Source: a virus
Virus record (IMG/VR): IMGVR_UViG_3300022745_000135
Span: 1-25,314 of that record
DNA length: 25,314 bases
Direction: 5' to 3' (one strand)
Shown here one piece after another: positions 18,667-25,244 of the stretch. Positions within the stretch are counted from its first letter, which is position 1; each line of letters starts with the position of its first letter. Position numbers and translations under genes: made by a program. The notes under the pieces are model-generated. The model was not told where the DNA came from and searched no databases. It was given only the letters and a program-made list of their open reading frames with translations.

Positions 18667-21315
18667 ATGGCAACCGAACCTACCGCTCCTGTGGTGATGT
18701 CCCGCGAGGACGAAACCCCGAACTTCCGCTATTTCCGCGCCGGCAAATCCGATTTCACCGATGACAACACGTTTCAAGTGTGCATGTCCTCGGAATTTCC
18801 GGCGGAGCAACGCGCCACCAAGGAACACGAAAAGCTCGGCATCGCCAAGGCGGGCGAGAAATACGTTGAAATCTTGAGCCACGATGAGGGCGATGTGGAT
18901 TTGAGCCGGTTCGTCGGCGAAAACCGCGCGCCGTTGCTGGATGAGCACAAGGATAACCGCCATCTCGGCTACATCAAAGACGCCCGTTTGAGCACGGACA
19001 AGCATGTGCGCGGCGTGATCGTTTTCGATCAGGTGAGCAAACTCTCCAAAACCCGTTGTGCGGAAGTGCGCGCAGATAGTCGCCGGAATTTCTCCATCGG
19101 TTACGCGCACACCCGCTATCTCGGCAGCGTGAAACTGGATGACGGTCGCACGGGTCATCGGTTTGCGTGGGCAGGATTGGAGCTTTCCAATGTGGCGGTG
19201 CCCGCCGACCCCGGCGCGCAAAAAGGCCGCAGCGCCAAGAATCAGGAATGCTCGTGCATCGCCTGCGGTGATCGCTATGCGCGGAAAGATTTGAACGACG
19301 ATTACGTTTGCGCGGATTGCGCGGAAGCGGAAAGCCCCGCGGAAGATGCCACCGATGCCGGCGAACGCAAAACGGGCGGCGAACAGCGACAGTTTCGCGC
19401 GAAATCTGCTGACAAAGAATTTTGCATTTCTCACTCCGAACTCCGCCGCAAGGTGGATGAGGCGTTGAACGGCGATACTCGCTTCAAATCCAAGCGCGCC
19501 AATGGCGATGTATTTTCGGATTACTACCTGCACGACGTTCATCAGATTTCCGATGACGCCACTTCCTTTCAAGCCGTCGTCAGCAGTCCCGCCTGGCGCG
19601 ATGGCAGCAAACTCTACGCGGTGGATTTTTCCTACGACGGCGCAGCCGTGACGCTTGGCGAGCGCACGCATGTGGAAGCCAAGACCACTTTAGAAGCCGT
19701 TGAGCGTTCCATTCCGTTTGATGCAAAACAATTCCGCTCCGTTCCCGAGGCGGAAAGTCAAGTTGACTCCGAAACCTTGCAGAGAAGTGCTCCGGCACAA
19801 CAACCAAATTTAACCCAAACCATTATGCCTAAAACCGCCGCTGAACTCGCCGCTGAAAACCCGGATGCTGTTGCCCAGATCCGCAGCGAAGCCGAAAAGT
19901 CCACTCGTTCCATCGTGTTGAACGAGATCAATACCAAAGCCCAAAAGGTTGAGGAAGCCAACAAGGAAGTCCGTGCTCGTGCCAACGACATGGTGAAAAC
20001 TCACGGCATGAAGTGGGTCGGCAAGCCGGGCGATGTTCAGGTGGTCGCCGATGTCATTCGCAAGATTGAATCGGAAATCTGCGCGATGGATGATTCTCAC
20101 GACGCCGTGGAACGCCGGACGGAATTCTCCCGCCGCGCGATGGCTGCGATTGAAGGTGCGCGCGCGCCGCTCAACCAAGTGGATGCGGCCACGTTGCCGT
20201 TTGAAGTTGCGGGCCGTTGCAGTCTCCGCCGCCTTTACAATGCCGCCGCTGAAGAAGCGGGTCGCGGCAATCGCACCTCCGCTTTCAAACCGAAAGATGG
20301 CGCGGAAGCCGAAGCTGATGCCGAACTCCGCAAAAATGCGCGCAACTTCCCCGGTGGCGATGCCATCGAAATGGCGGGTGTGCAGTTGCCGGTCAATATG
20401 CCGGCGCGGCAGTTGAATCTCTCGGATCGCCAGTTGCGCCGCATGACTCGTGATGCCCTCGCGGGTGATTTCGGTTCCGCTGGTGCGCTCATCGCGCCAG
20501 ATTTCCGCTTCCCGACCATCGAATTGCTCCGCAACAAGATGGCGCTGGGTCGCGCGGGCATCACCATCCTCGGTGGTGCGGTCGGCAACATCGTTCTCCC
20601 CCGCCAAACGGGTGCCACCACGTCGCAATCCGTTGCGGAAGGTGCCATCCTCGCGGCTTACGACCAGACCTTTGACCAGGTGAAACTCACGCCGCATCGC
20701 ATCGGCTCCAAGCAAAATTACAGCCGCTTGACCTTGCTGCAATCCGGCGATGATTTTGAAGCGTTGGTCATCAACGATCACATGGCGCAAAACGCGCTCC
20801 GCGCCGATTATTTGGTGCTCAACGGTTCCGGCGGCAACGACGAGCCGGTGGGTATCTTGAATCAGCCTGGTATCGGTGCCGTGGTGTTCGCTGGCTCGGC
20901 CGCGAATGCTTACAAGAATATCATCGCGCTGGAAACAGCGATCAAGAAGGCGAACATTGACGAACCGCCGACTTACATCACCACCTCCACCGCCCGCGGC
21001 ACGCTCCGCATCACGCCGGCCACCCTCACGGGCAGCACGGTGGTGAGCGGTCAGACGCAAGCGCTCTGGGTCGGTGAACAATTGGTGGGTCGCGATGTTG
21101 TGGACAGCCAACAGGTTCCCGGCGACATCCTCCTCGCCCTCGTCGGAAGGCACGTAGTCATGGCCCAGTGGGGCGGTTGGCAGTGCGTATTAGATTCGCT
21201 AACATTAGCGGACTCGGATAAAATTAAGCTCTCTATGAATACTTATATTGATAGTGCGCTTCGTCATCCGCAGGCGGTCGCCCGCAGCGTGGACAGCCTG
21301 GCGGTGCTCGCCTAA
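18667..21315 (+). CDS. Fused prohead protease and HK97-type major capsid protein, 882 residues
   Basis: Residues 1-185 are an HK97-type prohead protease: LLDEHKDNRHLGYI with H94, NFSIGYAHT with S143, and the closing strand LELSNVAVPADPGA. A zinc knuckle follows (C197-x2-C200, C215-x2-C218). A domain with DYYLHDVHQI and KLYAVDFSYDGAAVTLGE (about 285-335) is similar to one often attached to such proteases. A helical delta/scaffold-like region runs from M387, and the HK97 capsid fold covers about 597-882 (ALAGDFGSAGALIAPDF ... DEPVGILNQPGI ... LVGRHVVMAQWGGW). An in-frame ATG at 19825 (MPKTAAELAAENPD) could give a separate 496-residue capsid chain. Protease, scaffold and capsid in one chain imply self-cleavage during maturation. 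Confidence 0.88.
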   Translation: MATEPTAPVVMSREDETPNFRYFRAGKSDFTDDNTFQVCMSSEFPAEQRATKEHEKLGIAKAGEKYVEILSHDEGDVDLSRFVGENRAPLLDEHKDNRHLGYIKDARLSTDKHVRGVIVFDQVSKLSKTRCAEVRADSRRNFSIGYAHTRYLGSVKLDDGRTGHRFAWAGLELSNVAVPADPGAQKGRSAKNQECSCIACGDRYARKDLNDDYVCADCAEAESPAEDATDAGERKTGGEQRQFRAKSADKEFCISHSELRRKVDEALNGDTRFKSKRANGDVFSDYYLHDVHQISDDATSFQAVVSSPAWRDGSKLYAVDFSYDGAAVTLGERTHVEAKTTLEAVERSIPFDAKQFRSVPEAESQVDSETLQRSAPAQQPNLTQTIMPKTAAELAAENPDAVAQIRSEAEKSTRSIVLNEINTKAQKVEEANKEVRARANDMVKTHGMKWVGKPGDVQVVADVIRKIESEICAMDDSHDAVERRTEFSRRAMAAIEGARAPLNQVDAATLPFEVAGRCSLRRLYNAAAEEAGRGNRTSAFKPKDGAEAEADAELRKNARNFPGGDAIEMAGVQLPVNMPARQLNLSDRQLRRMTRDALAGDFGSAGALIAPDFRFPTIELLRNKMALGRAGITILGGAVGNIVLPRQTGATTSQSVAEGAILAAYDQTFDQVKLTPHRIGSKQNYSRLTLLQSGDDFEALVINDHMAQNALRADYLVLNGSGGNDEPVGILNQPGIGAVVFAGSAANAYKNIIALETAIKKANIDEPPTYITTSTARGTLRITPATLTGSTVVSGQTQALWVGEQLVGRDVVDSQQVPGDILLALVGRHVVMAQWGGWQCVLDSLTLADSDKIKLSMNTYIDSALRHPQAVARSVDSLAVLA

Positions 21316-21324
21316 GCCATCATC

Positions 21325-21352
21325 GCCCGCCGGAATTAAAACTCCGGCGGGC
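21325..21352 (+). terminator. Perfect 10-bp hairpin after the capsid gene
   Basis: GCCCGCCGGA pairs with TCCGGCGGGC across an 8-base loop. There is no good T-run (AGCTTTC follows), so it is a weak terminator or an mRNA-protecting or attenuating stem that limits read-through from the capsid gene. Confidence 0.55.
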
Positions 21353-21396
21353 AGCTTTCAAAACCTGAAACCTAAAATTTACTGATTCCCAAAAAT

Positions 21397-22014
21397 ATGA
21401 AGCTCAAAAATTTGTTCGTTCTCGTCGCCACCGTGTTCGGTTTGGCGATCTCCGCCAACGCGCAGCTCGGCTTTGATGCCTTTGCGGGCACGCGCACGCT
21501 GGTTGTTTCCGCCGCGCCAAATCTGGCGGCCGCCAGCTTTGTCACCAACACGATTGATAAAGTTCGCCTCGGCGGCACGGGTGCCCTGACGTTCCTGACC
21601 GCCACCAACACCGGCGCGACGGGCGGCACGCTCACCGCCACGTTGTATGGTTCCACGGATAAAACCAATTTCGTGGCCATCAGCAACTATGCGTTGCTCA
21701 CGGCACCATCCACCGAAACCATCACCAACTACTTCTACGGCGGCACTAACCTGACGACTGCGAATAGCGTGTTCCTTGGCGGCACGGTGGTCACTCCGAC
21801 CGCTTACACGGCGGGATGGGCCACGCCTTACATCGCCCCGGCGCAATTCACCAACTCCGGTGCCATCACGCTCAACGGTTCCAGTGCCTCGGCGGTGCAG
21901 GTCGGTCTGCGCCTCGTGGATTACCCGCGCTACCTGCATGTGGTGTATAACGGCGGCGGCACGGTCACAAACTTCACGGTGCAAGCCATCTTGACCGCTG
22001 GCAACTCATTCTAA
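21397..22014 (+). CDS. Exported or surface beta-rich protein with signal peptide, 205 residues
   Basis: A clear Sec signal: MKLKNLFVLVATVFGLAIS then ANA, with cleavage likely after residue 22, before QLGFDAF. The mature part is rich in T, N, G and A with many short strands (LTFLTATNTGATGGTLTATL, FVAISNYALL, TVTNFTVQAIL) and no Cys, like a virion decoration or a bacterial surface protein. A signal peptide is unusual for a protein encoded next to the capsid gene. It could be a cell-envelope protein, a cargo gene, or a virion protein with an N-terminus that only mimics a signal. It is preceded by the hairpin at 21325 and followed by a strong terminator, so it may be its own transcription unit. 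Confidence 0.72.
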   Translation: MKLKNLFVLVATVFGLAISANAQLGFDAFAGTRTLVVSAAPNLAAASFVTNTIDKVRLGGTGALTFLTATNTGATGGTLTATLYGSTDKTNFVAISNYALLTAPSTETITNYFYGGTNLTTANSVFLGGTVVTPTAYTAGWATPYIAPAQFTNSGAITLNGSSASAVQVGLRLVDYPRYLHVVYNGGGTVTNFTVQAILTAGNSF

Positions 22015-22032
22015 CCTCCGCCTAGTCGCTCG

Positions 22033-22068
22033 CCCGCCGGTGCCGCAAGGTGCCGGCGGGTTTTTCTT
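22033..22068 (+). terminator. Intrinsic terminator, copy 1
   Basis: CCCGCCGG and CCGGCGGG arms close a stem with inner CC/GG and loop GCAA, followed by TTTTTCTT. Strong Rho-independent form after the signal-peptide gene. Confidence 0.9.
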
Positions 22069-22069
22069 A

Positions 22070-22100
22070 TTTAACCGCAAAGAACGCAGAGATCACAAAG
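22070..22100 (+). repeat. Border repeat, forward copy directly after the terminator
   Basis: TTTAACCGCAAAGAACGCAG then AGATCACAAAG, ending at ATG 22101 (short frame not considered a gene). Confidence 0.88.
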
Positions 22101-22142
22101 ATGGAAAATTTCCGCTTGCCGATTTTCAGTGTTTCCGCTTTT

Positions 22143-22173
22143 CCTTTGTGCTCTTTGTGTTCTCTGCGGTTAA
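22143..22173 (-). repeat. Border repeat, inverted copy
   Basis: CCTTTGTGCTCTTTGTGTTC then TCTGCGGTTAA. It pairs with 22070-22100 with about 42 bases between them. Confidence 0.9.
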
Positions 22174-22228
22174 ACCCGTTTGACTAGGGTTAATTTACGC
22201 ATAACCGCACGAAACCAAATAAACACAC

Positions 22229-22609
22229 ATGAAACTTGTCGCCGCTCAGGATTTTTTTAACACCAAAGCCTTTGATATTTCCGTCCCGGAAAAGGATGTG
22301 AACTTTCAACACGCCGCGCTGATCCACAAAGGTCTGCGCTTCACCATCGGCAAAAGCGATGTCTATGAAGAACTCTCCAACACCGAGAAAGAGCACGTCG
22401 GCCTGCTTTTGAGCCGCAAGCTCGCCGTGCTGGATGTGGCCGAAAACAAGCCCATCATCGTCAAGATTGACGAGGCCGCTGCGAAGGAAGCGGAAATCCG
22501 CAAGCAAAGCCTCAAGAAAGTGCCGAGCCTGTTGGACGTGATCGAAACGCTCGGCAAACAGAACGCCGAACTCCTGGCCGCCGTGGCGAACAACGCCAAC
22601 AAGAAATAA
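22229..22609 (+). CDS. Hypothetical protein downstream of the head genes, 126 residues
   Basis: The N-terminal half has beta segments (KLVAAQDFFNTKAFDISV, then HAALIHKGLRFTIGKSD). A helix in the middle, SNTEKEHVGLLLSRKLAVLD (about 50-69), is followed by a charged C-terminal helix KEAEIRKQSLKKVPSLLDVI and an Asn/Lys end. It is reminiscent of small head-completion or decoration proteins by position, but no family is recognised. A terminator almost identical to the previous one follows. Confidence 0.6.
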   Translation: MKLVAAQDFFNTKAFDISVPEKDVNFQHAALIHKGLRFTIGKSDVYEELSNTEKEHVGLLLSRKLAVLDVAENKPIIVKIDEAAAKEAEIRKQSLKKVPSLLDVIETLGKQNAELLAAVANNANKK

Positions 22610-22638
22610 TTTGTCCGTTCATCTGTTGGGTTCATCCA

Positions 22639-22674
22639 CCCGCCGGTGCCGCAAGGTGCCGGCGGGTTTTTCTT
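22639..22674 (+). terminator. Intrinsic terminator, copy 2
   Basis: Same stem, loop GCAA and T-run as 22033-22068, and again followed by a border repeat, so terminator plus repeat form a duplicated unit of about 60 bases. Confidence 0.9.
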
Positions 22675-22676
22675 AT

Positions 22677-22706
22677 TTAACCGCAGAGAACGCAAGGATC
22701 ACAAAG
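22677..22706 (+). repeat. Border repeat, forward copy
   Basis: TTAACCGCAGAGAACGCAAG then GATCACAAAG, ending at an ATG (22707). Confidence 0.9.
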
Positions 22707-22726
22707 ATGGGAATTTCCGTTCTGCA

Positions 22727-22757
22727 TTTCTCCGTGTCTCCGTGCCTCGGTGGTTAA
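22727..22757 (-). repeat. Border repeat, inverted CTCCGTGTCTCCGTG variant
   Basis: TTTCTCCGTGTCTCCGTGCC then TCGGTGGTTAA. Pairs with 22677-22706 about 20 bases away, but the halves belong to different variants. Confidence 0.82.
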
Positions 22758-22898
22758 TTCAATCACTGTTTTGGAATCACCAGTGTGCCATACATCGGCG
22801 TGAAAAACTCATCCAGCACTCGCCACCACAATTTGCGCGCCCGCCATTGGCGCAGATGAATTCGCTTCATCCGTTTTCGGGAAAGTGGTTTTCTCATG

Positions 22899-22930
22899 TC
22901 TTTGTGTTCTCTGCGTTTTCTGCGGTTTAA
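22899..22930 (-). repeat. Border repeat, inverted copy
   Basis: TCTTTGTGTTCTCTGCGTTT then TCTGCGGTTTAA, just before the end of the - strand gene at 22943. Confidence 0.88.
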
Positions 22931-22942
22931 AAACGGGACTAG

Positions 22943-23227
22943 TTAAAACAGGGGGTCTTTTTTCTTCACCTTGCCGGCGGCGGCAGCCGCGCGCATCCGC
23001 AATTTCATCTTCTCATTATGCCGCTTGCGGCATTTCGGGCCTTGCGAGTAGGGCTTGCCGAGCTTGGCGTTCCAATCGCGCTTCTCCTGCCCGCACGGGC
23101 ACAGCCCTGCCGCCATGTTGCGCCGATATTGGCCGCGATAAAAGATTGCCTGGCGCGTGACGCCTTCTTTCCGCGCCAACTCGGATAAGCCGGTGGCTTT
23201 GGTGGATTTAAAGACTCGCTTTTTCAT
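22943..23227 (-). CDS. Small HTH-like protein with Cys pair, 94 residues
   Basis: TGLSELARKEGVTRQAIFYR (about residues 12-31) is a good helix-turn-helix: a helix, the turn EGV, and a recognition helix TRQAIFYRGQYRR. Then CPCGQEKRD gives C-x-C, with a further Cys in PKCRKRH. The C-terminus is basic and alanine-rich (MKLRMRAAAAAGKVKKKD). Probably a DNA-binding regulator of the right-hand operon or a small nuclease accessory. It is the last gene of the - strand module. Confidence 0.62.
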   Translation of the reverse strand: MKKRVFKSTKATGLSELARKEGVTRQAIFYRGQYRRNMAAGLCPCGQEKRDWNAKLGKPYSQGPKCRKRHNEKMKLRMRAAAAAGKVKKKDPLF

Positions 23228-23248
23228 GGGATTGATTGAACCGCACTA

Positions 23249-23280
23249 TTTAACCGCAGAGAACACAGAGAACACAAAGA
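23249..23280 (+). repeat. Border repeat, copy oriented against the surrounding - strand genes
   Basis: TTTAACCGCAGAGAACACAG then AGAACACAAAGA. Confidence 0.9.
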
Positions 23281-23293
23281 TTAAACACGGGGG

Positions 23294-23632
23294 TTATTTT
23301 TTCCCGAGATCGGTGAACATATTTTCAAAATACTGGTGAAGCGAATGGTCTTTATCCACTTTTGCAAACCACCCATCGCCCACCTTTACGGCTTGCGGCG
23401 TGTGCAGATGCGGCGCGCTGATTTTTAACAGCGGCGCAAAAGCGATCATGTATTCAGTGAACCCGTTTAAATCAGGGGATTCTTCAACCCGCTGGCGCAC
23501 TTCAATGCCCGAATCTCGCATTTTCAACCCGAGGCTGATAATCTGCTGATGCTCGCGGCAAATATCGCCCCGCTTTTGGACGGCGGTGGCGCACAGGCGG
23601 CAATGCGGTGATTTGGTTTTCTTTTTGCTCAT
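23294..23632 (-). CDS. Hypothetical protein with an N-terminal zinc knuckle, 112 residues
   Basis: PHCRLCATAVQKRGDICREH (about residues 9-28) gives C-x2-C...C-x2-H, a likely zinc site. The remainder is helical with some strands: MRDSGIEVRQRVEESPDLNG, EYMIAFAPLLKISAPH, then VKVGDGWFAKVDKDHSLH. No family is recognised. On its own strand it starts just after a forward border repeat (23636-23668), as the + strand genes do. Confidence 0.58.
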   Translation of the reverse strand: MSKKKTKSPHCRLCATAVQKRGDICREHQQIISLGLKMRDSGIEVRQRVEESPDLNGFTEYMIAFAPLLKISAPHLHTPQAVKVGDGWFAKVDKDHSLHQYFENMFTDLGKK

Positions 23633-23635
23633 AAA

Positions 23636-23668
23636 TTTCTCTGTGTTCTCTGCGTTCTCTGCGGTTAA
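23636..23668 (-). repeat. Border repeat, forward with respect to the - strand operon
   Basis: On the - strand: TTAACCGCAGAGAACGCAGA then GAACACAGAGAA. It gives the stop of the 23665-23838 gene and leads to the ATG of the next. Confidence 0.9.
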
Positions 23669-23838
23669 ACGCGGGGCATCTTCAGTTTGATTTTGTGCGG
23701 GGTGTCAAAAGCGTTCAGCACTTCCAAAAACGCTTGCCGCTTGCCGCGCGTGTCAGGATGATCCCCAAACCGATAGCTATTGCATTCCTGCAACCACCGC
23801 CGCCGGACAAATTCCCGAACTTGTTTGGCTGATTTCAT
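23665..23838 (-). CDS. Hypothetical small basic protein, 57 residues
   Basis: MKSAKQVREFVRRRWLQECN is a basic helix, then SYRFGDHPDTRGKRQAFLEV and LNAFDTPHKIKLKMPRV. The compact open frame, its start 3 bases from a border repeat and its TAA formed by the next repeat follow the general gene layout of the window. No family is recognised. Confidence 0.55.
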   Translation of the reverse strand: MKSAKQVREFVRRRWLQECNSYRFGDHPDTRGKRQAFLEVLNAFDTPHKIKLKMPRV

Positions 23839-23840
23839 AT

Positions 23841-23867
23841 TGTGCTCTCTGCGTTCTTTGCGGTTAA
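23841..23867 (-). repeat. Border repeat, forward with respect to the - strand operon
   Basis: On the - strand: TTAACCGCAAAGAACGCAGA then GAGCACA. It gives the stop of the ligase-like gene. Confidence 0.9.
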
Positions 23868-24562
23868 TAGCTCACCAACCATTCCCGGCAGGGATTCGGC
23901 TGGCGGATCTTGCCCGCGTCGGTCAGGCCCATACCTTCCACGCGGATGATGCTGCCCGCGCGCACCTGGTCACACTTGCCGCCGCGCAATGCCACCGCCC
24001 CGCGCGCCTCGCCCGTGGCCGCATCCGCGATGAACACGCTTTGCCCCGCGCTCCGGCCCGTGACCTTGCAAACGAAAATTTCCGCAGCCTTGATGACTTG
24101 CATCTCGCCATACGGCGCGGACCAATCCTGCCAGCAAACGCCCTCGCCGCCGCGCGCCATGACCGCTTCCGCGCTTTCCGTGACGGTTTCCGCCAAGATG
24201 ACGGGAACAAACCCGTTGACCGCCTGCGGACGGATATTTGATGGCGGCAAAATCTGATTTAAAATATCCACCCGCCAAGCGGTGTTAAAATGCCGAACCG
24301 ATTGCCCGTCGTGACTCACGACATCAAACGCCGCGTAAAACGCGCCGTGCTGGGCAATCAATGCCCGATCTTCCGCCGTTAAAAACGCCCCGGACTTGGC
24401 CGTGACCCGTTCCGCCAACACCGTGCAGCCCGCCAGCTCGATCACCGAGAATTCCCCATCGTATTTCCGCGTTCGCCGCCCGCCCACCGGGAACGATTGC
24501 ACGATGGTTTTGCGGGGGTGGGGGATAGTTGCTGGTTCAAAGTTGATAGTTGATAGTTGCAT
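23864..24562 (-). CDS. ATP-dependent DNA ligase-like protein, 232 residues
   Basis: The nucleotidyltransferase motif I is RKYDGEF (residues 32-38). K33 is the predicted AMP-accepting lysine in K-x-D-G, but the following arginine of K-x-D-G-x-R is Phe. Motif III-like FYAAFDVVSHDGQS, motif IV-like GGEGVCWQD and motif V-like MQVIKAAEIFVCKV follow, then an OB-fold-like end with VEGMGLTDAGKIRQPNPCREW. Length is shorter than T7 ligase (359) or Chlorella virus ligase (298). Start: ATG 24562 gives MQLSTINFEPATIPHP, whose first residues are repeat-encoded; ATG 24604 overlaps the upstream stop (ATGA) but would translate a leader shared with the next gene. It would seal nicks if active; the altered motifs leave doubt. 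Confidence 0.68.
   Translation of the reverse strand: MQLSTINFEPATIPHPRKTIVQSFPVGGRRTRKYDGEFSVIELAGCTVLAERVTAKSGAFLTAEDRALIAQHGAFYAAFDVVSHDGQSVRHFNTAWRVDILNQILPPSNIRPQAVNGFVPVILAETVTESAEAVMARGGEGVCWQDWSAPYGEMQVIKAAEIFVCKVTGRSAGQSVFIADAATGEARGAVALRGGKCDQVRAGSIIRVEGMGLTDAGKIRQPNPCREWLVSY
24525..24560 (-). repeat. ATCAAC-type repeat at the ligase N-terminus
   Basis: On the - strand: CAACTATCAACTATCAACTT then TGAACCAGCAACTATC, read as QLSTINFEPATI. Confidence 0.82.
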
Positions 24563-24566
24563 AATT

Positions 24567-24594
24567 TTGTTTTGATTTTTGAGGAGATTAAAAC
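24567..24594 (-). repeat. Leader repeat, copy 1 (before the ligase-like gene)
   Basis: On the - strand: CGTTTTAATCTCCTCAAAAA then TCAAAACA. Nearly the same sequence precedes the upstream gene at 25163-25189. Confidence 0.72.
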
Positions 24595-24600
24595 GCCCCC

Positions 24601-25149
24601 TCATTTAGCGTTGGCAATCTTTTCAATTTGCGCGGCCATTTCTCGAATGAAATAGCTGCTAGAATCTTCAGATTGCTGCTCCTCATAGACGCTGTAAATT
24701 TTTTCCACCTCACAGCCAAAAACTTCAGCCGCCCAGCCATACGCATCGCCATCACACCCATCGTCGCACATTTCAACCTCCGCCATCACACCGTCGCCGC
24801 GGCGATGATTTACGAATCCTGCCGCCGCCAACAATGCTTCGGCGGAAGCGAGGTCGTCGTAGGCAGATTGGTCAATGATGCCACGGCTGCTAATCGGCTG
24901 GCCGTCTGAATTTTTGAAGCTGACCACCGGCGATGTTAGCCGCGGAAGTGCTTTAACAAGAGCGCAGCGCAGGCCCATTGGCTTGTCGCTAATTGGGGCG
25001 ACCAGCACAGCGTATCCGGGCGGCACGGCGGGGAGTTGATCCGGTGCGTCCGCCGCTATCTCGTTCAGAGCCTTGGCGGTCGCGTGATTATTCCAGCCGC
25101 CGCCGTTTAGGATGACCCAGCCAACATTTGATTCGTTTGTGATTTTCAT
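24601..25149 (-). CDS. Hypothetical acidic protein, 182 residues
   Basis: The N-terminus (MKITNESNVGWVILNGGGWN) and AVPPGYAVLVAPISDKP look like an alpha-beta domain. The centre has DLASAEALLAAAGFVNHRRG. Then comes a strongly acidic Cys-containing part, EVEMCDDGCDGDAYGWAAEV (about residues 124-143), and a helical Ser/Glu-rich end. No catalytic motif is recognised. Its stop touches an ATG of the ligase-like gene, which suggests an operon. It is preceded by the leader repeat at 25163-25189. Confidence 0.6.
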   Translation of the reverse strand: MKITNESNVGWVILNGGGWNNHATAKALNEIAADAPDQLPAVPPGYAVLVAPISDKPMGLRCALVKALPRLTSPVVSFKNSDGQPISSRGIIDQSAYDDLASAEALLAAAGFVNHRRGDGVMAEVEMCDDGCDGDAYGWAAEVFGCEVEKIYSVYEEQQSEDSSSYFIREMAAQIEKIANAK

Positions 25150-25162
25150 AGTAGTATTTTTC

Positions 25163-25189
25163 GGTTTGATTTTTGAGGGTATTAAAACG
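25163..25189 (-). repeat. Leader repeat, copy 2
   Basis: On the - strand: CGTTTTAATACCCTCAAAAA then TCAAACC; ATG 25149 follows 13 bases after its end. Confidence 0.72.
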
Positions 25190-25213
25190 CAAAGAGCGCA
25201 GAGAACGCAAAGG
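25182..25213 (+). repeat. Border repeat, diverged copy
   Basis: TTAAAACGCAAAGAGCGCAG then AGAACGCAAAGG; partly overlaps the leader repeat. Confidence 0.7.
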
Positions 25214-25244
25214 AAAAAGTTTCATGAATTTAAACAGCGGGCGG

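Larger units (their letters stand above)
22610..22942. other. Gene-poor region between convergent modules
   Basis: Holds a terminator, one forward and two inverted border repeats and about 140 bases of otherwise unique sequence. A GTG-initiated frame near 22785 (VPYIGVKNSSSTRHHNLRAR...) is short and unsupported. This is the junction of the + and - strand transcription units. Confidence 0.6.

Noticed and set aside
22101-22187. A 28-codon frame between two border repeats
   Set aside because: Almost the whole second half (PLCSLCSLRLN) is repeat-encoded and the rest is too short to judge; a chance frame is more likely.
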